From contig CM040427.1 of NCBI GenBank assembly GCA_022702705.1, positions 18,127,625 to 18,191,624 of the forward strand: DNA of 64,000 nt, read 5' to 3'. This DNA comes from Papilionanthe hookeriana x Papilionanthe teres. Taxonomy: Eukaryota > Streptophyta > Magnoliopsida > Asparagales > Orchidaceae. This document shows positions 34,198 to 45,912 of the stretch, piece by piece (position 1 is the stretch's first letter; every line of letters starts with the position of its first letter). The notes under the pieces are model-generated. The model made no database searches, had not been told where the DNA came from, and saw nothing but the letters and a program-made list of their open reading frames with translations. The translations under genes were made by a program, and so were the position numbers.

Positions 34198-36202
34198 TGG
34201 TGGCATCCAAAGTGTCGCAGGGTGCCAGCCCATCGCCGCTGAGATTCTTTCGTGTCAATGTCATTATTTGGAATAACCACTCTGTTTATCTATCATATAG
34301 CCCTAGTCTTTAAGAGATCTTATTTCTTTGGATCATGTAAAAGATCCTTATATGTTAAGAATTTTGAAGAAAATAAGGGCAAATAAGATAGAAAACAGTA
34401 GAATAAGAAATGTCAGTAATAATCCTTACAAAAGGGAATTTTAGAATGTCTTATTCTAGAAAATTTTTATATAAGGAGAATCACATGTATAATTTCGACA
34501 ACCAGAGATTTTTAGGTATGATACCTATCTTGAGTCCTTAAATCTCCTATAGTTAACTACATCTTAGATAATTAAAATTGTTTAAGAAAACTTTTGATTA
34601 ATTTTTAACACTTATTTTCTAAGAAATTTGAAGAACAATGAAAGAAACGTCAATATTCAATCCTAGGGGTAATATCTTTCTAAGTGTTTCGTGCTACCTT
34701 AAAGGTTTGGTTTTGTCAATGTCATTTGTTATGTCGGTTTTATTTTTGTTTTATTGTTTCTCATTTTATTATCATTTTATCTAGTAGTTTGTTATTATTT
34801 GGTGACTATCCTGAAAGTTTAGATTTTGTGATTATCCAAAATGTTTAGGTTTTGTTTTGTTGTTTGTCTTGATTATGTCATTTTATTTTTGTTTTTAATG
34901 CCATTGATGTCATTTTTATTTTGTTATTTTGTTTGTCTTGTCTTCAGAATGTTGCCCTGCAAAATAGAGTTAGCACATCCTAATAACATGCAAAGTAAAT
35001 CTAGAGTGGAACTTGTCTTCAACCCGAAAGAAAAACAATGTCAGAGTAATTCTTACAAAAGACATAATGTCAATTTTATTTCTTGAGTTATTGATTTAGT
35101 TGGTTGAATTTTAATTTTTAGACAACCTGATCAAGATGTCCATGGCTCCGTAGTCCCAGAATCTTTGGATGCCTTGATATACTTAGTCTGAAAGGTGTTT
35201 AAGCTAGGACCGAAAGACTCCTGTCAATAACCAGGATTGCATCATCCAAGAAATCTTCATTGATAAAGAATGTTGGGATTCAAGTAGCATTTGGTGATCT
35301 TTGTTCATTAAGTTTTAATTTAAGTTTTAATGTCTTTTTAGATTTTAGGTTGGAAAAATTTAAGTTTTTTACAATTTATTAACCAATAAAAAATTTTCAT
35401 GTGTCATTTTGATTGATTTTTATATGCTGGTTTTGATTTGTAATTTAGATGTAAAGAAAGGAGTCAAGTTTATTTAGGTCCAATGTTTGTAAGATCTTAA
35501 AAATGTTAGATCTAGTGTCTTTTAAATCTAATGATTTCTAATATGAATTAGACTTAAAATTTTAGATTCGATATCCTTCCAATCTAAAGGTTTTGAATTA
35601 AGTCTAGTGTAAATTAGACTTGGAAACTTAGATTTAGTGTCATTTGAATCTAATATTTTTGAGTTCAATCTAATATGAATTAAATTTAGGAATTTAGATT
35701 AAAATCTCTTTTGAATCTAAAGGTTTTGAATTATGTCTAATGTAAATTAGACTTAATGTTTAAGTCCTAGTATTGGTTGAACCTAAAAAATTTGGTGAAG
35801 TTTAAGCTTAGATTTTTAGGTCCTGATGTCAGCTGGGCCTAAAAATTTGGTTGGGTTTGATTCAATTTGGATTGAATGTTGAATTTAAGTTCAATGTTGG
35901 TTGAACTTTGGATTAATTCTTGGTTCAATGTGGGTTGAATCCTAAGTTAAAGATTTTGACTTAAATTCAACTTTGAGGTGATTTTTAGTTAAAAATTTGG
36001 TTTAAATTCAATGTGATAAGGTTAAAGATTTTGACTTAAGTCCAACTTTAGGTTGATCTTAAGTTAAAGTTTTGGTTTAGGTTCAATGTGGATTCAACCT
36101 AAGTTAAGTTTAAGTTAGGTCTAATTTAAGTTGAACCTATGTTAAATTTGGGTTAGACTCAAGTTAGGTTGAGCTTAATTTTGGTTTAAGTTAGGTTAAG
36201 GT

Positions 36203-37300
36203 CAGGTTTAATGTATGTTGAACCTAAAAGGTTTAGTTTAACTTAGGTTCAAGTTGGGTTGAACCTAAGTATAGGTTAAGGTTAGGTTCAATGTATGTTG
36301 AACCTAAAGAGTTTAAGTTTGACCTAGGTTCAAGTTGGGTTGAACCTTATAGGTTAAGGATATGTTCAATGTATGTTGAACCTAAAAGGTTTAGTTTGAC
36401 TTATGTTCAATTTTGGTTGAACCTAAGTATATGTTAAGGTTAGGTTCAATGTATGTTGAACCTAAAATGTTTAGTTTGACTTAGGTTCAAGTTGGGTTGC
36501 ACCTAAGTATAAGTTAAGGTTAGGTTCAATGTATGTTGAATCTAAAAGGTTTAAGTTTAAATTAGGTTCAAGTTGGGTTAAACCTAAGTGTAAGTTAAGG
36601 TTAGGTTCAATGTAGGTTGAACCTAAAAGGTTTAGTTTGACTTAGGTTCAAATTAGGTTGAACCTAAGTATAAGCTAAGGTTAGGTTCAACGTATGTTGA
36701 ACCTAAAAGGTTTATTTTGACTTTGGTTAAGTTTGGTTGAACCTAAGTATAGGTTAAGGTTAGGTTCAATGTATGTTGAACCTAAAGGGTTTAAGTTTGA
36801 CTTAGGTTCAAGTTAGGTTGAACCTAAGTATAGGTTAAGTTGAGGTTCAATGTATGTTGAACCTAAAAGGTTTAAGTTTGAATTAGGTTCAAGTTAGGTT
36901 GAACCTAAGTATAGGTTAAGGTTAGGTTCAATGTATGTTGAACCTAAAGGTTTAGTTTGACTTAGGTTCAAGTTCAGATAAACCTAAGTATATGTTAAGG
37001 TTAGGTTCAATGTATGTTAAACCTAAAAGGTTTAGTTTGACTTAGGTTCAAGTTGGGTTGAACTTAAGTATAAGTTAAGGTTAGGTTCAACGTATTTTAC
37101 ACCTAAAAGGTTTAAGTTTGACTTAGGTTCAAGTTGGGTTGAACCTAAGTATAGGTTAAGGTTAGGTTCAATGTATGTTGAACCTAAAAGGTTTAAGCTT
37201 GACTTAGGTTCAAGTTAGGTTGAACCTAAGTATAGGTTAAGGTTAGGTTCAATGTATGTTAAAGCTTGACTTAGGTTCAAGTTGGGTGGAACCTAAGTAT
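36203..37300 (-). repeat. LTR-B array 1: 80-bp tandem repeats of stem-loops
   Basis: About 14 units of 80 bp (for example 36,440 to 36,520). Each unit contains TTAGGTTCAA-TGTATG-TTGAACCTAA and CTTAGGTTCAA-GTTGGG-TTGAACCTAAG, two inverted repeats with 6-base loops. A looser version of the motif extends left to about 35,500. Confidence 0.92.
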
Positions 37301-37690
37301 AATTTAAGGTTAGTTAAACCTAACCTGGATAAGTTTTAATTGATTAATTAGACTTAATTATTTTTAAGTCTAATTAGATTAAAGTTAATTAAACCTAATT
37401 TGGGTAAGTTTTAATTGATTAATTAGACTTAATTGTGGTTAAGTCTAACAAGATTAAGGTTAATTAAACCTAATTTGGATAAGGTTTAATTGATTAATTA
37501 GACTTAATTCTTGTTAAGTCTAATTAGGTTAATGTTAATTAAACCTAATTTAGGTAAGTTTTAATTGATTAATTAGACTTAATTAATGGTTAAGTCTAAT
37601 TGGATTATGGTTAATTAAACCTAATTTAGGTAAGGTTTATTTGATTAATTAGACTTAATTAATGGTTAAGTCTAATTAGACTTATTAGAC
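37300..37690 (-). repeat. LTR-B array 2: 75-bp tandem repeats
   Basis: About five units, spaced exactly 75 bp at 37,384, 37,459 and 37,534. The inverted repeat AATTAGACTT ... AAGTCTAATT lies in each. It is the same unit type that fills most of LTR-C. Confidence 0.9.
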
Positions 37691-37745
37691 TTAATTAAGG
37701 TTTATTAAATTAAACCTAAAGTGATTAAGGTTTAACTTAGTTTAA

Positions 37746-39000
37746 TTAGGTCTAATTGTTGTCTTAGACTTAATTAGGGTTTATTAAGTTAAACCTAATA
37801 AGATTTTGGTCTAACTTGGTTTAATTAGGTTTAATTGATGTCTTAGACCTAATTAGGGTTTATTTAGTTAAACCTAATATGATTAAGGTCTAACTCGATT
37901 TAATTAGGTCTAATTGATGTCTTAGACCTAAATAAAGTTTATTAAGTTAAACCTAATATGATTAAGGTCTAACTCAATTTAATTAGGTCTAATTGATGTC
38001 TTAGACCAAATTAGGGTTTATTATTAAACCTAATATGATTAAGGTCTAACTGGGTTTAATTAGGTCTAATTAGTGTCTTAGACCTAATAAGGGTTTATTA
38101 AGCTAAACCTAATATGATTAAGGTCTAACTTAGTTTAACTAGGTCTAATTAGTGTCCTAGACCTAATTATGGTTTATTAAGGTAAACCTAATTTGATTAA
38201 GGTCAAACATGGTTTAATTAGGTCTAATTGGTGTCTTAGACCTAATTATGGTTTCTTAAGTTAAACCTAATATGATTAAGGTCTAACTTGGTTTAATTAG
38301 GTCTAATTGGTGTCTTAGACCTAATTAGGGTTTATTAAGTAAAACCTAATATGATTAAGGTCTAACTTGGTTTAATTAGGTCTAATTGGTGTCTTAGAAC
38401 TTATTAGAGTTTATTAAGTTAAACCTAATATGATTAAGGTTTAACTTGGTTGAATTAGGTCTAATAGGTGTCTTAGACCTAATTATGGTTTATTAAGTTA
38501 AACATAATATGATTAAGTTCTAACTTGGTTTAATTATGTCTAATTGGTGTCTTAGACCTAATTAGGGTTTATTAAGTTAAACCTAATATGATTAAGGTCT
38601 AACTTGGTTTAAGCATGTCTATCTGATGTCTTAGACCTAATAAGGGTTTATTAAGTTAAACCTAATATGATTAGGGTCTAATTTGATTTAAGTAGGTCTA
38701 ATTGATGTCTTAGACCTAATAGGAATTTATTAAGTTAAACCTAATATGATTAAGTCTAACTTGGTTTAATTAGGTCTAATTAGTGTCTTAGACCTAATTA
38801 GGGTTTATTAAGTTAAACCTAATATGATTAAGGTCTAACTTGGTTTAATTAGGTCTAATTGGTGTCTTAGACCTAATTAGGGTTTATTAAGTTAAACCTA
38901 ATATGATTAAGGTCTAACTTGGTTTAATTAGGTCTAATTGGTATCTAAGACCTAATTAGGGTTTATTTGTATTAAACCTAATTTAATTAAGGTTTAAGAA
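37746..39000 (-). repeat. LTR-B array 3: 79-bp tandem repeats
   Basis: Sixteen units, 79 bp apart (for example 38,297 and 38,376). Each has TTAGGTCTAA-TTGGTGTC-TTAGACCTAA, a 10-bp perfect stem with an 8-base loop. Units are most alike in the middle and drift towards the left end. Confidence 0.92.
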
Positions 39001-40509
39001 AAGTTATTAAGTTTAATTAGGATTTTAAAGGTTTAAGTTGTATTTAAACTTAACCTAACTAAGATTTAAGGATACATCTTAAATTTAAAGTGATTTAAAT
39101 CTATATATTAAGATTTTGTTAACCTTAATTATCCCTTTTATGAAATATAGAAATTTTAGGGTTTAATTTATAATTTTCAATTTTATAAAATTTACCCTAA
39201 AAGTTAAAAATGTCATTTCAACTTTTTTAGAGTTGTAAAATGTCATTTTAAGATTCAAATTTATCACCCTAAAGTTTCTATGGATTTCCAAATTTTATTT
39301 TTCAAATTTCTAATTAATGTAATTATTTTTGAAAATAATCACAAAATAGGATTGAAAATTGTATATTTCATTATGGAGACTTACCCTAGACTTGGAAAAA
39401 TCACAGAATGTCCTCAAGAATGAAAGGATTAATCTGTGAAAATTTCACAATTTTTGGATTTATAAATAATTTTTTAATAATTAAATTACTCGAGAGAGTA
39501 ATTAATTAATTAAAAATTAAATATAACTCACTAATGCCAAATTTTGTTTTTATAATTTTCTCCTTGCTCTATCTGTATCCGGGGATATTTTTATAATATT
39601 TCTTTGATTTTTTTATGTCAAGATATGAATTTTTAAAGTTTAATAAGAATTTTTTGATTTAATTAATTCTTATTTATCTACTTATCTGACGCGACACCAG
39701 CTCAAACCTTGGAGCATCAAAATCCAACGGGTCGGCTTCTGATTTGTGGGCTATTCAACACCAGCGCTGAGCTAGCCTGCTGTTTTATCTATTTCGGATG
39801 GATAAAACTGCGGATCGGCTCAATTGTTGCCGTTCATTTCCAAAACATGGAAATGGATGAGAACAATTCATCTCCTTCGTTTGGTTCTTTTACGTGAACC
39901 GTCTACAATCGAGCACAATATCTCACTTGATTCTTCATAGATTCGAGCGAGATTTATTCCCAGAGCTTCATTTGAAAATGAAGAACATATCCATACGCTG
40001 ATGTATGGATTGTGAATTGTTTTGTTTCACAAAGTATCAAAATCGAGCCTAAACTAGGTAGAATGAACCATACCTTGGCCTAAGGGGATGAACCTTCAAT
40101 TAGATTGGTTCTACAGCTTCTTCTTGACCTCATAAAGCTTTTCCCCAGCTCAATTTGAGGTGAAATCAGGTCTGCGTATGAGTTTGATTAGAGTGGCTCA
40201 CGGCTTGGAAAATGAAGATGGAACAGTGTTTTAGAGCATATTGGAAGGGCCAATTTCGATTGGGCTTGTCCTCGTAGGGCTCTAGGAAGCTTTTAGAGGA
40301 GTTAATTTGAAGTTTTGAAAAACTTCATTTCAATCCCAAAAATTGTCCTGTTTCAGGTAGAGAAATTAGTGCAAACCAGTGGGTTTCAGAAATTGAATCT
40401 ATGGGGAATCAATTCCATAGGCTTTGAAGAGCAAATTTGGTCTAGGTTGGTTCAGATATATAGACTGTAGGCTAGTGAATTTCTTATTTGAGGCTTTCAG
40501 GTTAGCCTC
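39001..40509 (-). other. LTR-B leader between TATA box and arrays
   Basis: AT-rich at 39,050-39,690, then GC-richer to 40,509. It matches LTR-C 53,600-54,900 and, reversed, LTR-A 29,820-31,200 (shared AAAAATCCATA, ACAAAAATAAAATAAAAATA and GAGGAGAA blocks). No coding frame believed: the 62-71-codon stretches here are not conserved among the copies. Confidence 0.6.
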
Positions 40510-40517
40510 TATTTATA
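40510..40517 (-). promoter_or_regulatory. LTR-B TATA box
   Basis: The minus strand reads TATAAATA, in GGTTATAAATAGAGGC. It lies about 1.98 kb from the LTR start once the nested LTR is removed, the same distance as in LTR-A and LTR-C. Confidence 0.65.
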
Positions 40518-41713
40518 ACCATGAGGAGGCCATGGGTGAACCTAGGCTGGCTTGGGTTCACTTGGGGGAGGTGCTAAGTAATGCCATCATTGTTGAGGAT
40601 AGGATTTTGGCTGAGAATTATCGTAAATGGCTATCCTAAGGTGGCATTCATAATGAGCTCTCGTTATGGTGAAGATTGGATCAAATTTATGGCTCCCTTC
40701 CATTGGGCCATCCATGAGGTGGATAGAGCTCTTAGAGTGAGCTAGATTTATCCTCTCCCATAAACTTACAAGTCATACCATCACCTTGGAACGAAGTAAC
40801 ACATAAACCACTCATTTCCCAATTTTATAATTTGGTCATGATGAGTTTAATCATGATGAAAAGGATGACTTAAGCTAAGCTTTCTTTCCATTGAGTAAGT
40901 GTTGAAGTGAGTGATGATTTACCAAATATTCTTCCAAGGGTTTTGATGCGACTTTTTTATATGTAAGAATTTATGACCTCAGATTTATATGTTTATAATG
41001 ATTTTGTAAAGTCACAATTTCAAACGCAAGTATACATATCATATCAAGTAATATAGGGCTCTAATGGAGTCCCGTTTATCGATCCCATAGGGAAGCGAGA
41101 TAAGAGGTTCTTAGTCAAATTCTAGTCTACAATTATCAGACTTTAGATTGGAAGGTCGATATAAGTGGTTTTTCTAACAAGTACTCCTAAAGGTAGATGA
41201 TTATATATAAGAATAATAACTACTCCTAAATGCAAAAATTAAATGTAAAGATAGTAATTATATCTAAATGCAAATAATAATTCTAAATATAACCCTTTTT
41301 GGATTAATTGGTTTGGAGAATTTTGAGATACTAAAAACTAATATTCTTAAGTAATGAAATGGATAATGTGTAGAAATGAGATGCATTAAATATTGTATGT
41401 GCCAAATAGGAGCAATCCTATTCTTTAACCTTTGGTCCAGGCATAAAGAACATTGACTAATCCTATGCTTGTTTGTCGAATATGTGGCTAGAGTGCAGGA
41501 GGATACCGGATCTGACTTCGGAGCTCCCACTTTCCCCTCGCCTGAGGTCTAACATCTCCGCCTCAGCACTTAAACAATAGGACCAAATTGAGGATTTTAG
41601 TCTGTCACTCTAAAATCTCCACTTCTACGTCCAATAATTATATTTCCCAATTTATTTGCATTCAATCCCCATGAACTTCACCATCCATGGAATTTGAATG
41701 TGGTTCGTACTTA

Positions 41714-42782
41714 TGGTACTGTTTGAGGCAGCTGCAGCTTATCCAGCTTATGCTGATAAGCAGCTTATCCTGACAAGCTGCGTATCTGCAGCTGATCTGG
41801 ATAAGCTGTTTGTCTGTTTGGTTTGAACGTTTGGAAAACAGCTGATTTGTAGCTGTTTGTGGATAAATGACTATTATGCCCCTGAAATGAATAAACTGTT
41901 AAACTGTTTGGTTTCTGGGGTTTAAAAACGGTTTATTTTGAATTAAAACATAAAAAAATAAGTTTGATATATTATTTTCTGTATATAGCAATTTCTAATT
42001 CAATAATTACGTACAATAACCGTATTCTACATATGCACATTGTCGGATATAATTTTGCGAGCACACACTAATACGGGAGTTCAAAGAATTGCTCTATGTG
42101 AAAATTTTGATTTACAAGATTTTCATAGATGTGTTGTAAGAGAGTTGTCTTGCCCATGCCACCATGACCCACTTCAGATGGAAGAGAAAGGTTTTTGTAC
42201 GGGCTAGCAATATGGGTCGGATCTTCATTTGTTGGCTTCTTCAACCACTCGATAACAAAATCCTTCTCCACGCCCGACCGATCTATGCTTGGGTGGAAGG
42301 CCGAGACGACGGCTTGGACCTTCCGCCATGGCATAGAGCTTAGGGTGGTTTTCTCGCAGCTCGTCGAGCTCCACCTTCATGCCCATCCGCCATCCGAAGC
42401 ACCGATCTTGCGAGTCATCGAGCAAGCGCCGATGATTTTATCCATGATTGGGTCAACAAAACCGATCCGCAATGGCGAGAGATCAAGGTTAAGCGGAGGA
42501 GATGGCGAGAGGGTAGAGAGCGAGAGGGCGAGAGGGTAGGCGCGTGTGGGGATGAGGCAAAGGCCTCCTTCGGCTTCGTTCGACGGGGAGCGAGGGGGAC
42601 GGGCATGTATTTTCTTCGCCAAAACGCGGAACGCGGAGCTAGGGTCGCGATCAGCTTGTAAGAGAAAATAAGAAAAGCTAAAAAACGCAGTTTTCAAAAA
42701 AGCCCTAAAAACGTGCTAAACAAACAGTACGTCGGCGTTTTCAAAAACGCCGCCGCACTTATAACCTGGCCCAAATGGGCCC
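41714..42782. mobile_element. Pack-type PIF/Harbinger-like element carrying NBS-LRR fragments
   Basis: It interrupts the solo LTR exactly. Both flanks are TTA (41,711-41,713 and 42,783-42,785), the 3-bp target of PIF/Harbinger elements. The ends are imperfect inverted repeats: left TGGTACTGTTTGAGGCAG, right (reversed) GGGCCCATTTGGGCCAG. A second pair lies inside, GTACTGTTTG at the left and CAAACAGTAC at 42,721. The left end has nested AGCTTATCC/GATAAGC hairpins. The core (42,060-42,660) is strikingly GC-rich and holds pieces of a host gene. No transposase, so it is non-autonomous. Confidence 0.72.
42068..42690 (-). pseudogene. Captured fragments of a CC-NBS-LRR resistance gene
   Basis: Inside the Harbinger-like element, minus strand. 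One piece reads MDKIIGACS and then, in another frame, GMKVELDELRENHPKLYAMA, like the N-terminal coiled-coil region of plant CNL immune receptors. A second piece reads AFHPSIDRSGVEKDFVIEWL, then GHGGMGKTTLLQHIYENLVN, the P-loop (GxGGxGKTT) that binds ATP in the NB-ARC domain. The linker between the coiled coil and P-loop is much shorter than in a real receptor, and frames change, so these are joined fragments. Known Pack-type elements pick up gene pieces in this way. Confidence 0.75.
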
Positions 42783-44559
42783 TTAGTTGTAGAAAGCATA
42801 ACCCTCTCGAATCGTATGTTTTCACAACAAATTTTAACATTACAACAAATCTTAATTGCAATGTAAATGAAATGCAAGTAAAAACCATCACATTTATATG
42901 TAAAACTTCTTCTAGCATGTACCTCGACATCCTACACATGAATTTCACTCATTACAACATAAAAGTAAAATGAAAATATTGGCATAATCTTCTTATGCCA
43001 CTATTTCCAAATCGAGAAGAAAGGGTAAGAGAAAGACATCGCAAAGCACGAAGAAAACACAACGAAAAAATTCATTTCAAAGAAAATGCACAAAATAAGT
43101 ATTTACAAAATCATAAGATAATGAAAAACATAATACTTAGCTTTTTCCCCTTGAAAGAAAGATGAAAATCTCTCCCACAAAGTCTCCCGCCAATCCATGC
43201 AATGCTAGAACATCTCCTTACAAATTCTCTCAACTTCCCCTCACCAATCTCTCCAAAAAGGTAGAAATCTACATTTCTACTCCTATTCTAAGATCTCTCA
43301 ACATTCATCACATTTTTCCTATCTTCTCCTCTCCATTTTTGGCTTCAAATTTGGTTTAAAATAGAGTAGGGACGAATTTCCCAAGAGGTGCATGAAGAAA
43401 CCCTCCAAAAAGCGTCCAGATTCGATGTATTTGGCTAAAAACCGCCCAATATTGCATCCAGGTGGTCTCGGGAGCTGCCGACGCTGAATAGGGTGCTGCC
43501 GACACCCTATTTTTCGTACTCTCGGGCTTCTAGCACCCCAGTGCCAGTTTGGGCGCCCCCGGCACCCATCCTGCGCAGCTCCACCATTTTGCTCCGTTTG
43601 GCTCCGTTTCAGCTCCAATTCACCCCGTTTCAATTGCGTTGCGTTCCAAATAGATAGCCCTACATAATAAACATAAAAAAATCTTTCTTTAAAGTGTAAT
43701 ATCATTAAAAAATATTCAATAAGTATAAAAGAGATTAAACATAAAAAGACTTATCGAAAAGTTTCAAGCCAAAATTTGCTTTCTTGTTCGTTTTAGCTCC
43801 AAATTGCACCGTTTTTGCTTCTTTTTGCTCCAATCACCATTTTTGCCTAAAATAAAAAAATACAAAATACCTTCCTTTTAAAGTGTAATATCACCAAAAA
43901 TGAGTAAAATCGTATAGCAAAAAGCGTATATATTTTTGGTGCATCGAGTTTATAGAGACATGACACCTCTTTCTTCCTTCATGATGGCTTCATAAAATTT
44001 TTTTTGTTTTTATGAAAAATGATGTGTCATGGGTCATAATGGGTCTTATGAGTCCACAAATAACTCTACATGTGTTCATTTTAATTTTTAGAATTATTTA
44101 TGGATTTTTGATGTCATATGTGATGTCAAACGTTTGAATTTAATTTTGGGTTATTTACTTATAATTCCACTTTAAATTAATTATGTAATTAATTAAAAAT
44201 GTGAAAAATTATAATATTAACCCATAAATTAATCAAAATGATTTTGAAGGTTAATCATTTGATTAATTTTTATTAATTTGGTTCAAAATTAAGTATTTTG
44301 ACAAAATTTGACTAAAGCTGACCATAGTTGACCAGGGTTGACCATGATTAACCAGGGTTGACCATGGTTGACCAGTCTAAGTCCAGGGTTAAACTAAATG
44401 ATTTAATTAACCTTGTCATGCTTAATTTAATCATGAGGTCATTAATTTTGGTAATGGGACCTAGGTTTGACAAACTTGATCGAATGATCGTGTTTAATCA
44501 ATTTAATGTCGTAAATTGATCGAATGAGTGAGATTTAGCTAATTTGGTGTCTAAGTTGA

Positions 44560-45310
44560 CTTTGTGGTAAATGGGGTTGGCATTGGATTGATGTGGTGGT
44601 CATTAGGTCATGAATTGACTATTTTAACCTAATTTGACTATTGGGTCAAAGGTTGACCAGTTTGGTCGATGGGGTGGTCATTGGGTCAGGGATTGACCCT
44701 TTTGACCTAATTTGACCATTTCGGTCAAAAGTTGACCAATTTGGTCAATGTGGTGGCCATTGGGTCATGGATTGATCATTTTGACCTAATTTGACCATTT
44801 GGGTCAAAGGTTGACCAAGTTTGGTCAATGTGATGGTCATTGGGTTAGGTATTGACCATTTTGACCTAATTTGACAATTTGGGTCAGGGACTGACCAGTT
44901 TGGTCAATGGGGTGGTCATTGGGTTAAGGGTTGATCATTTTGACCTAATTTGATCATTTGGGTCAAAGGTTGACCAATTTGGTCAATGTGGTGTTCATTG
45001 GGTCATGGATTGACCATTTTGATCTAATTTGACTATTTTGGTTAAAGGTTAACCAGTTTGGTTAACGTGGTGGCCATTGGATCATAGATTGACCATTTTG
45101 ACCTAATTTGACCATTTGGGTCAAATGTTGACAAATTATTTCAATGTGGTGGTCATTGAGTCATGGATTGATCATTTTAACCTAATTTAACCATTTGGGT
45201 CAAGGGTTGACCAATTTGGTCAAAAGGGTGGTCATTGGGTCAAAGGTTGATCATTTTGACCTAATTTGACCATTTGGGTCAAAGGTTCACCAGTTTGGTC
45301 AATAGTTGAT
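44560..45310 (-). repeat. LTR-B array 4: 79-bp GGTCA/TGACC repeats in U3
   Basis: About nine units 79 bp apart (GACCTAATTTGACC at 44,704 and 44,783). Each unit mixes TTGGTCAA and TTGACCAA words, so it can also fold on itself. It lies within the first kilobase of the LTR, upstream of the TATA box. Confidence 0.9.
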
Positions 45311-45502
45311 CAGATCAGGGTTTGTCATTGCTAATTTGATTGTTTTAGAATGTCATTAAGATTTGGTCTTAAAAGGCTTCATTAGAGTTTTACTCTAGAC
45401 ATTAGGGTTTAGTGACCATTAACAAGATTTAGGAAGTCAACATTGCGGGACTTCCTGTCTCAAATTGATTTAGAAATGATCCTCACAAAAGTGAGGTCAA
45501 CA

Positions 45503-45912
45503 ACTTTCTTATATTTCTTCGATATTTTTCGTAAACACTCTTCTTCTTCGAAGTTAAGTTTGAGAAAATTATAACTAAGCAAAGTTGAGGAATCACTTAA
45601 AAAGAAATATTTTAAATGTTTCAAAAGTAACTTTAATTCGAAGTTCAAGAGGTTTCTCGATTGATGGACGAAAAGATTTGTCTTGAACAAAAATTGAATC
45701 TTCTTGATAAAATCATTAAGATGTTCTAATTCCTCTTCTTGTTCGCGTTCCAATTCTTTTATTTCTGATTTCTCTTCATAAGTTCTTTTGAAATGAAATT
45801 CACTAATATATCTCATTACATCCATCCTAAAACATTCATCATCTTTACCTTTTGCAGGGTATTTCATTGATTTTGAAATATTAAAAGTAACTGTTTGATC
45901 ATTAACACTCAT
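45503..45912 (-). pseudogene. pol (RT): E3 protease-RT linker and RT N-terminus
   Basis: Minus-strand frame with FNISKSMKYPAKGKDDECFR, KRTYEEKSEIKELEREQEEE, LKLLLKHLKYFFLSDSSTLL and FEEEECLRKISKKYKK. The frame then enters LTR-B and stops. The matching E2 segment is 14,050-14,470. It is open except for the insertion and thus better preserved than E2 here. Confidence 0.85.

Larger units (their letters stand above)
40944..43946 (-). mobile_element. Solo LTR of the N1 family, nested in LTR-B
   Basis: Its minus-strand end ...CGTCGCATCA type (plus strand TGATGCGACTTTTTTATATG at 40,944) matches the N1 LTR ends. The other end (43,900-43,946) matches the N1 LTR start, with TG mutated to CG. The flanks are GGTTT (40,939-40,943) and AGTTT (43,947-43,951), a 5-bp duplication with one mismatch. 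Without the Harbinger-like insert it is about 1.93 kb, the N1 LTR length. LTR-B sequence is continuous across it when compared with LTR-C near 55,520. Confidence 0.78.
34198..45502 (-). mobile_element. LTR-B: giant solo LTR with hairpin arrays, in E3 RT
   Basis: On the minus strand it begins TGTTGACCTCACTTTTGTGA at 45,502 and ends ...GGATGCCACCA at 34,198. The flanks are GCTTT (34,193-34,197) and ACTTT (45,503-45,507), a 5-bp duplication with one mismatch, and E3 RT rejoins there (KKYKK | AFGWTIADIK). There is no retroviral gene. Without the nested solo LTR it is about 8.3 kb. In element order it holds a GACC-rich 79-bp array, a TATA box, a GC-richer leader, three arrays of 79, 75 and 80 bp, and an end region matching LTR-C and LTR-A. 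Confidence 0.82.

Noticed and set aside
34841..35086. Hydrophobic 81-codon ORF in LTR-B, and a similar one at 48,399-48,641 in LTR-C
   Set aside because: Translation of TTTTG-rich sequence on the strand opposite to the element. The frame is not kept between the two copies.
36203..38980. CRISPR-like array
   Set aside because: Units abut without unique spacers, and the DNA is clearly plant nuclear.
35500..39000. Possible interstitial telomere tract (many TTAGG and TTTAGGG-like words)
   Set aside because: The words sit inside 75-80-bp units with inverted partners. There is no run of consecutive TTTAGGG heptamers.
39709..40639. Small ORFs in the GC-richer leader of LTR-B
   Set aside because: Absent from the matching parts of LTR-A and LTR-C, and opposite in strand to the element's transcription.
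42195..42539. Plus-strand 114-codon ORF in the Harbinger-like element
   Set aside because: Antisense shadow of the NBS-LRR fragments, which are recognisable on the minus strand.
42713..43705. ORFs on both strands in the N1-family solo LTR
   Set aside because: They lie in LTR sequence shared with non-coding copies at 4,490-6,335 and 10,807-12,691, where the frames are not open.
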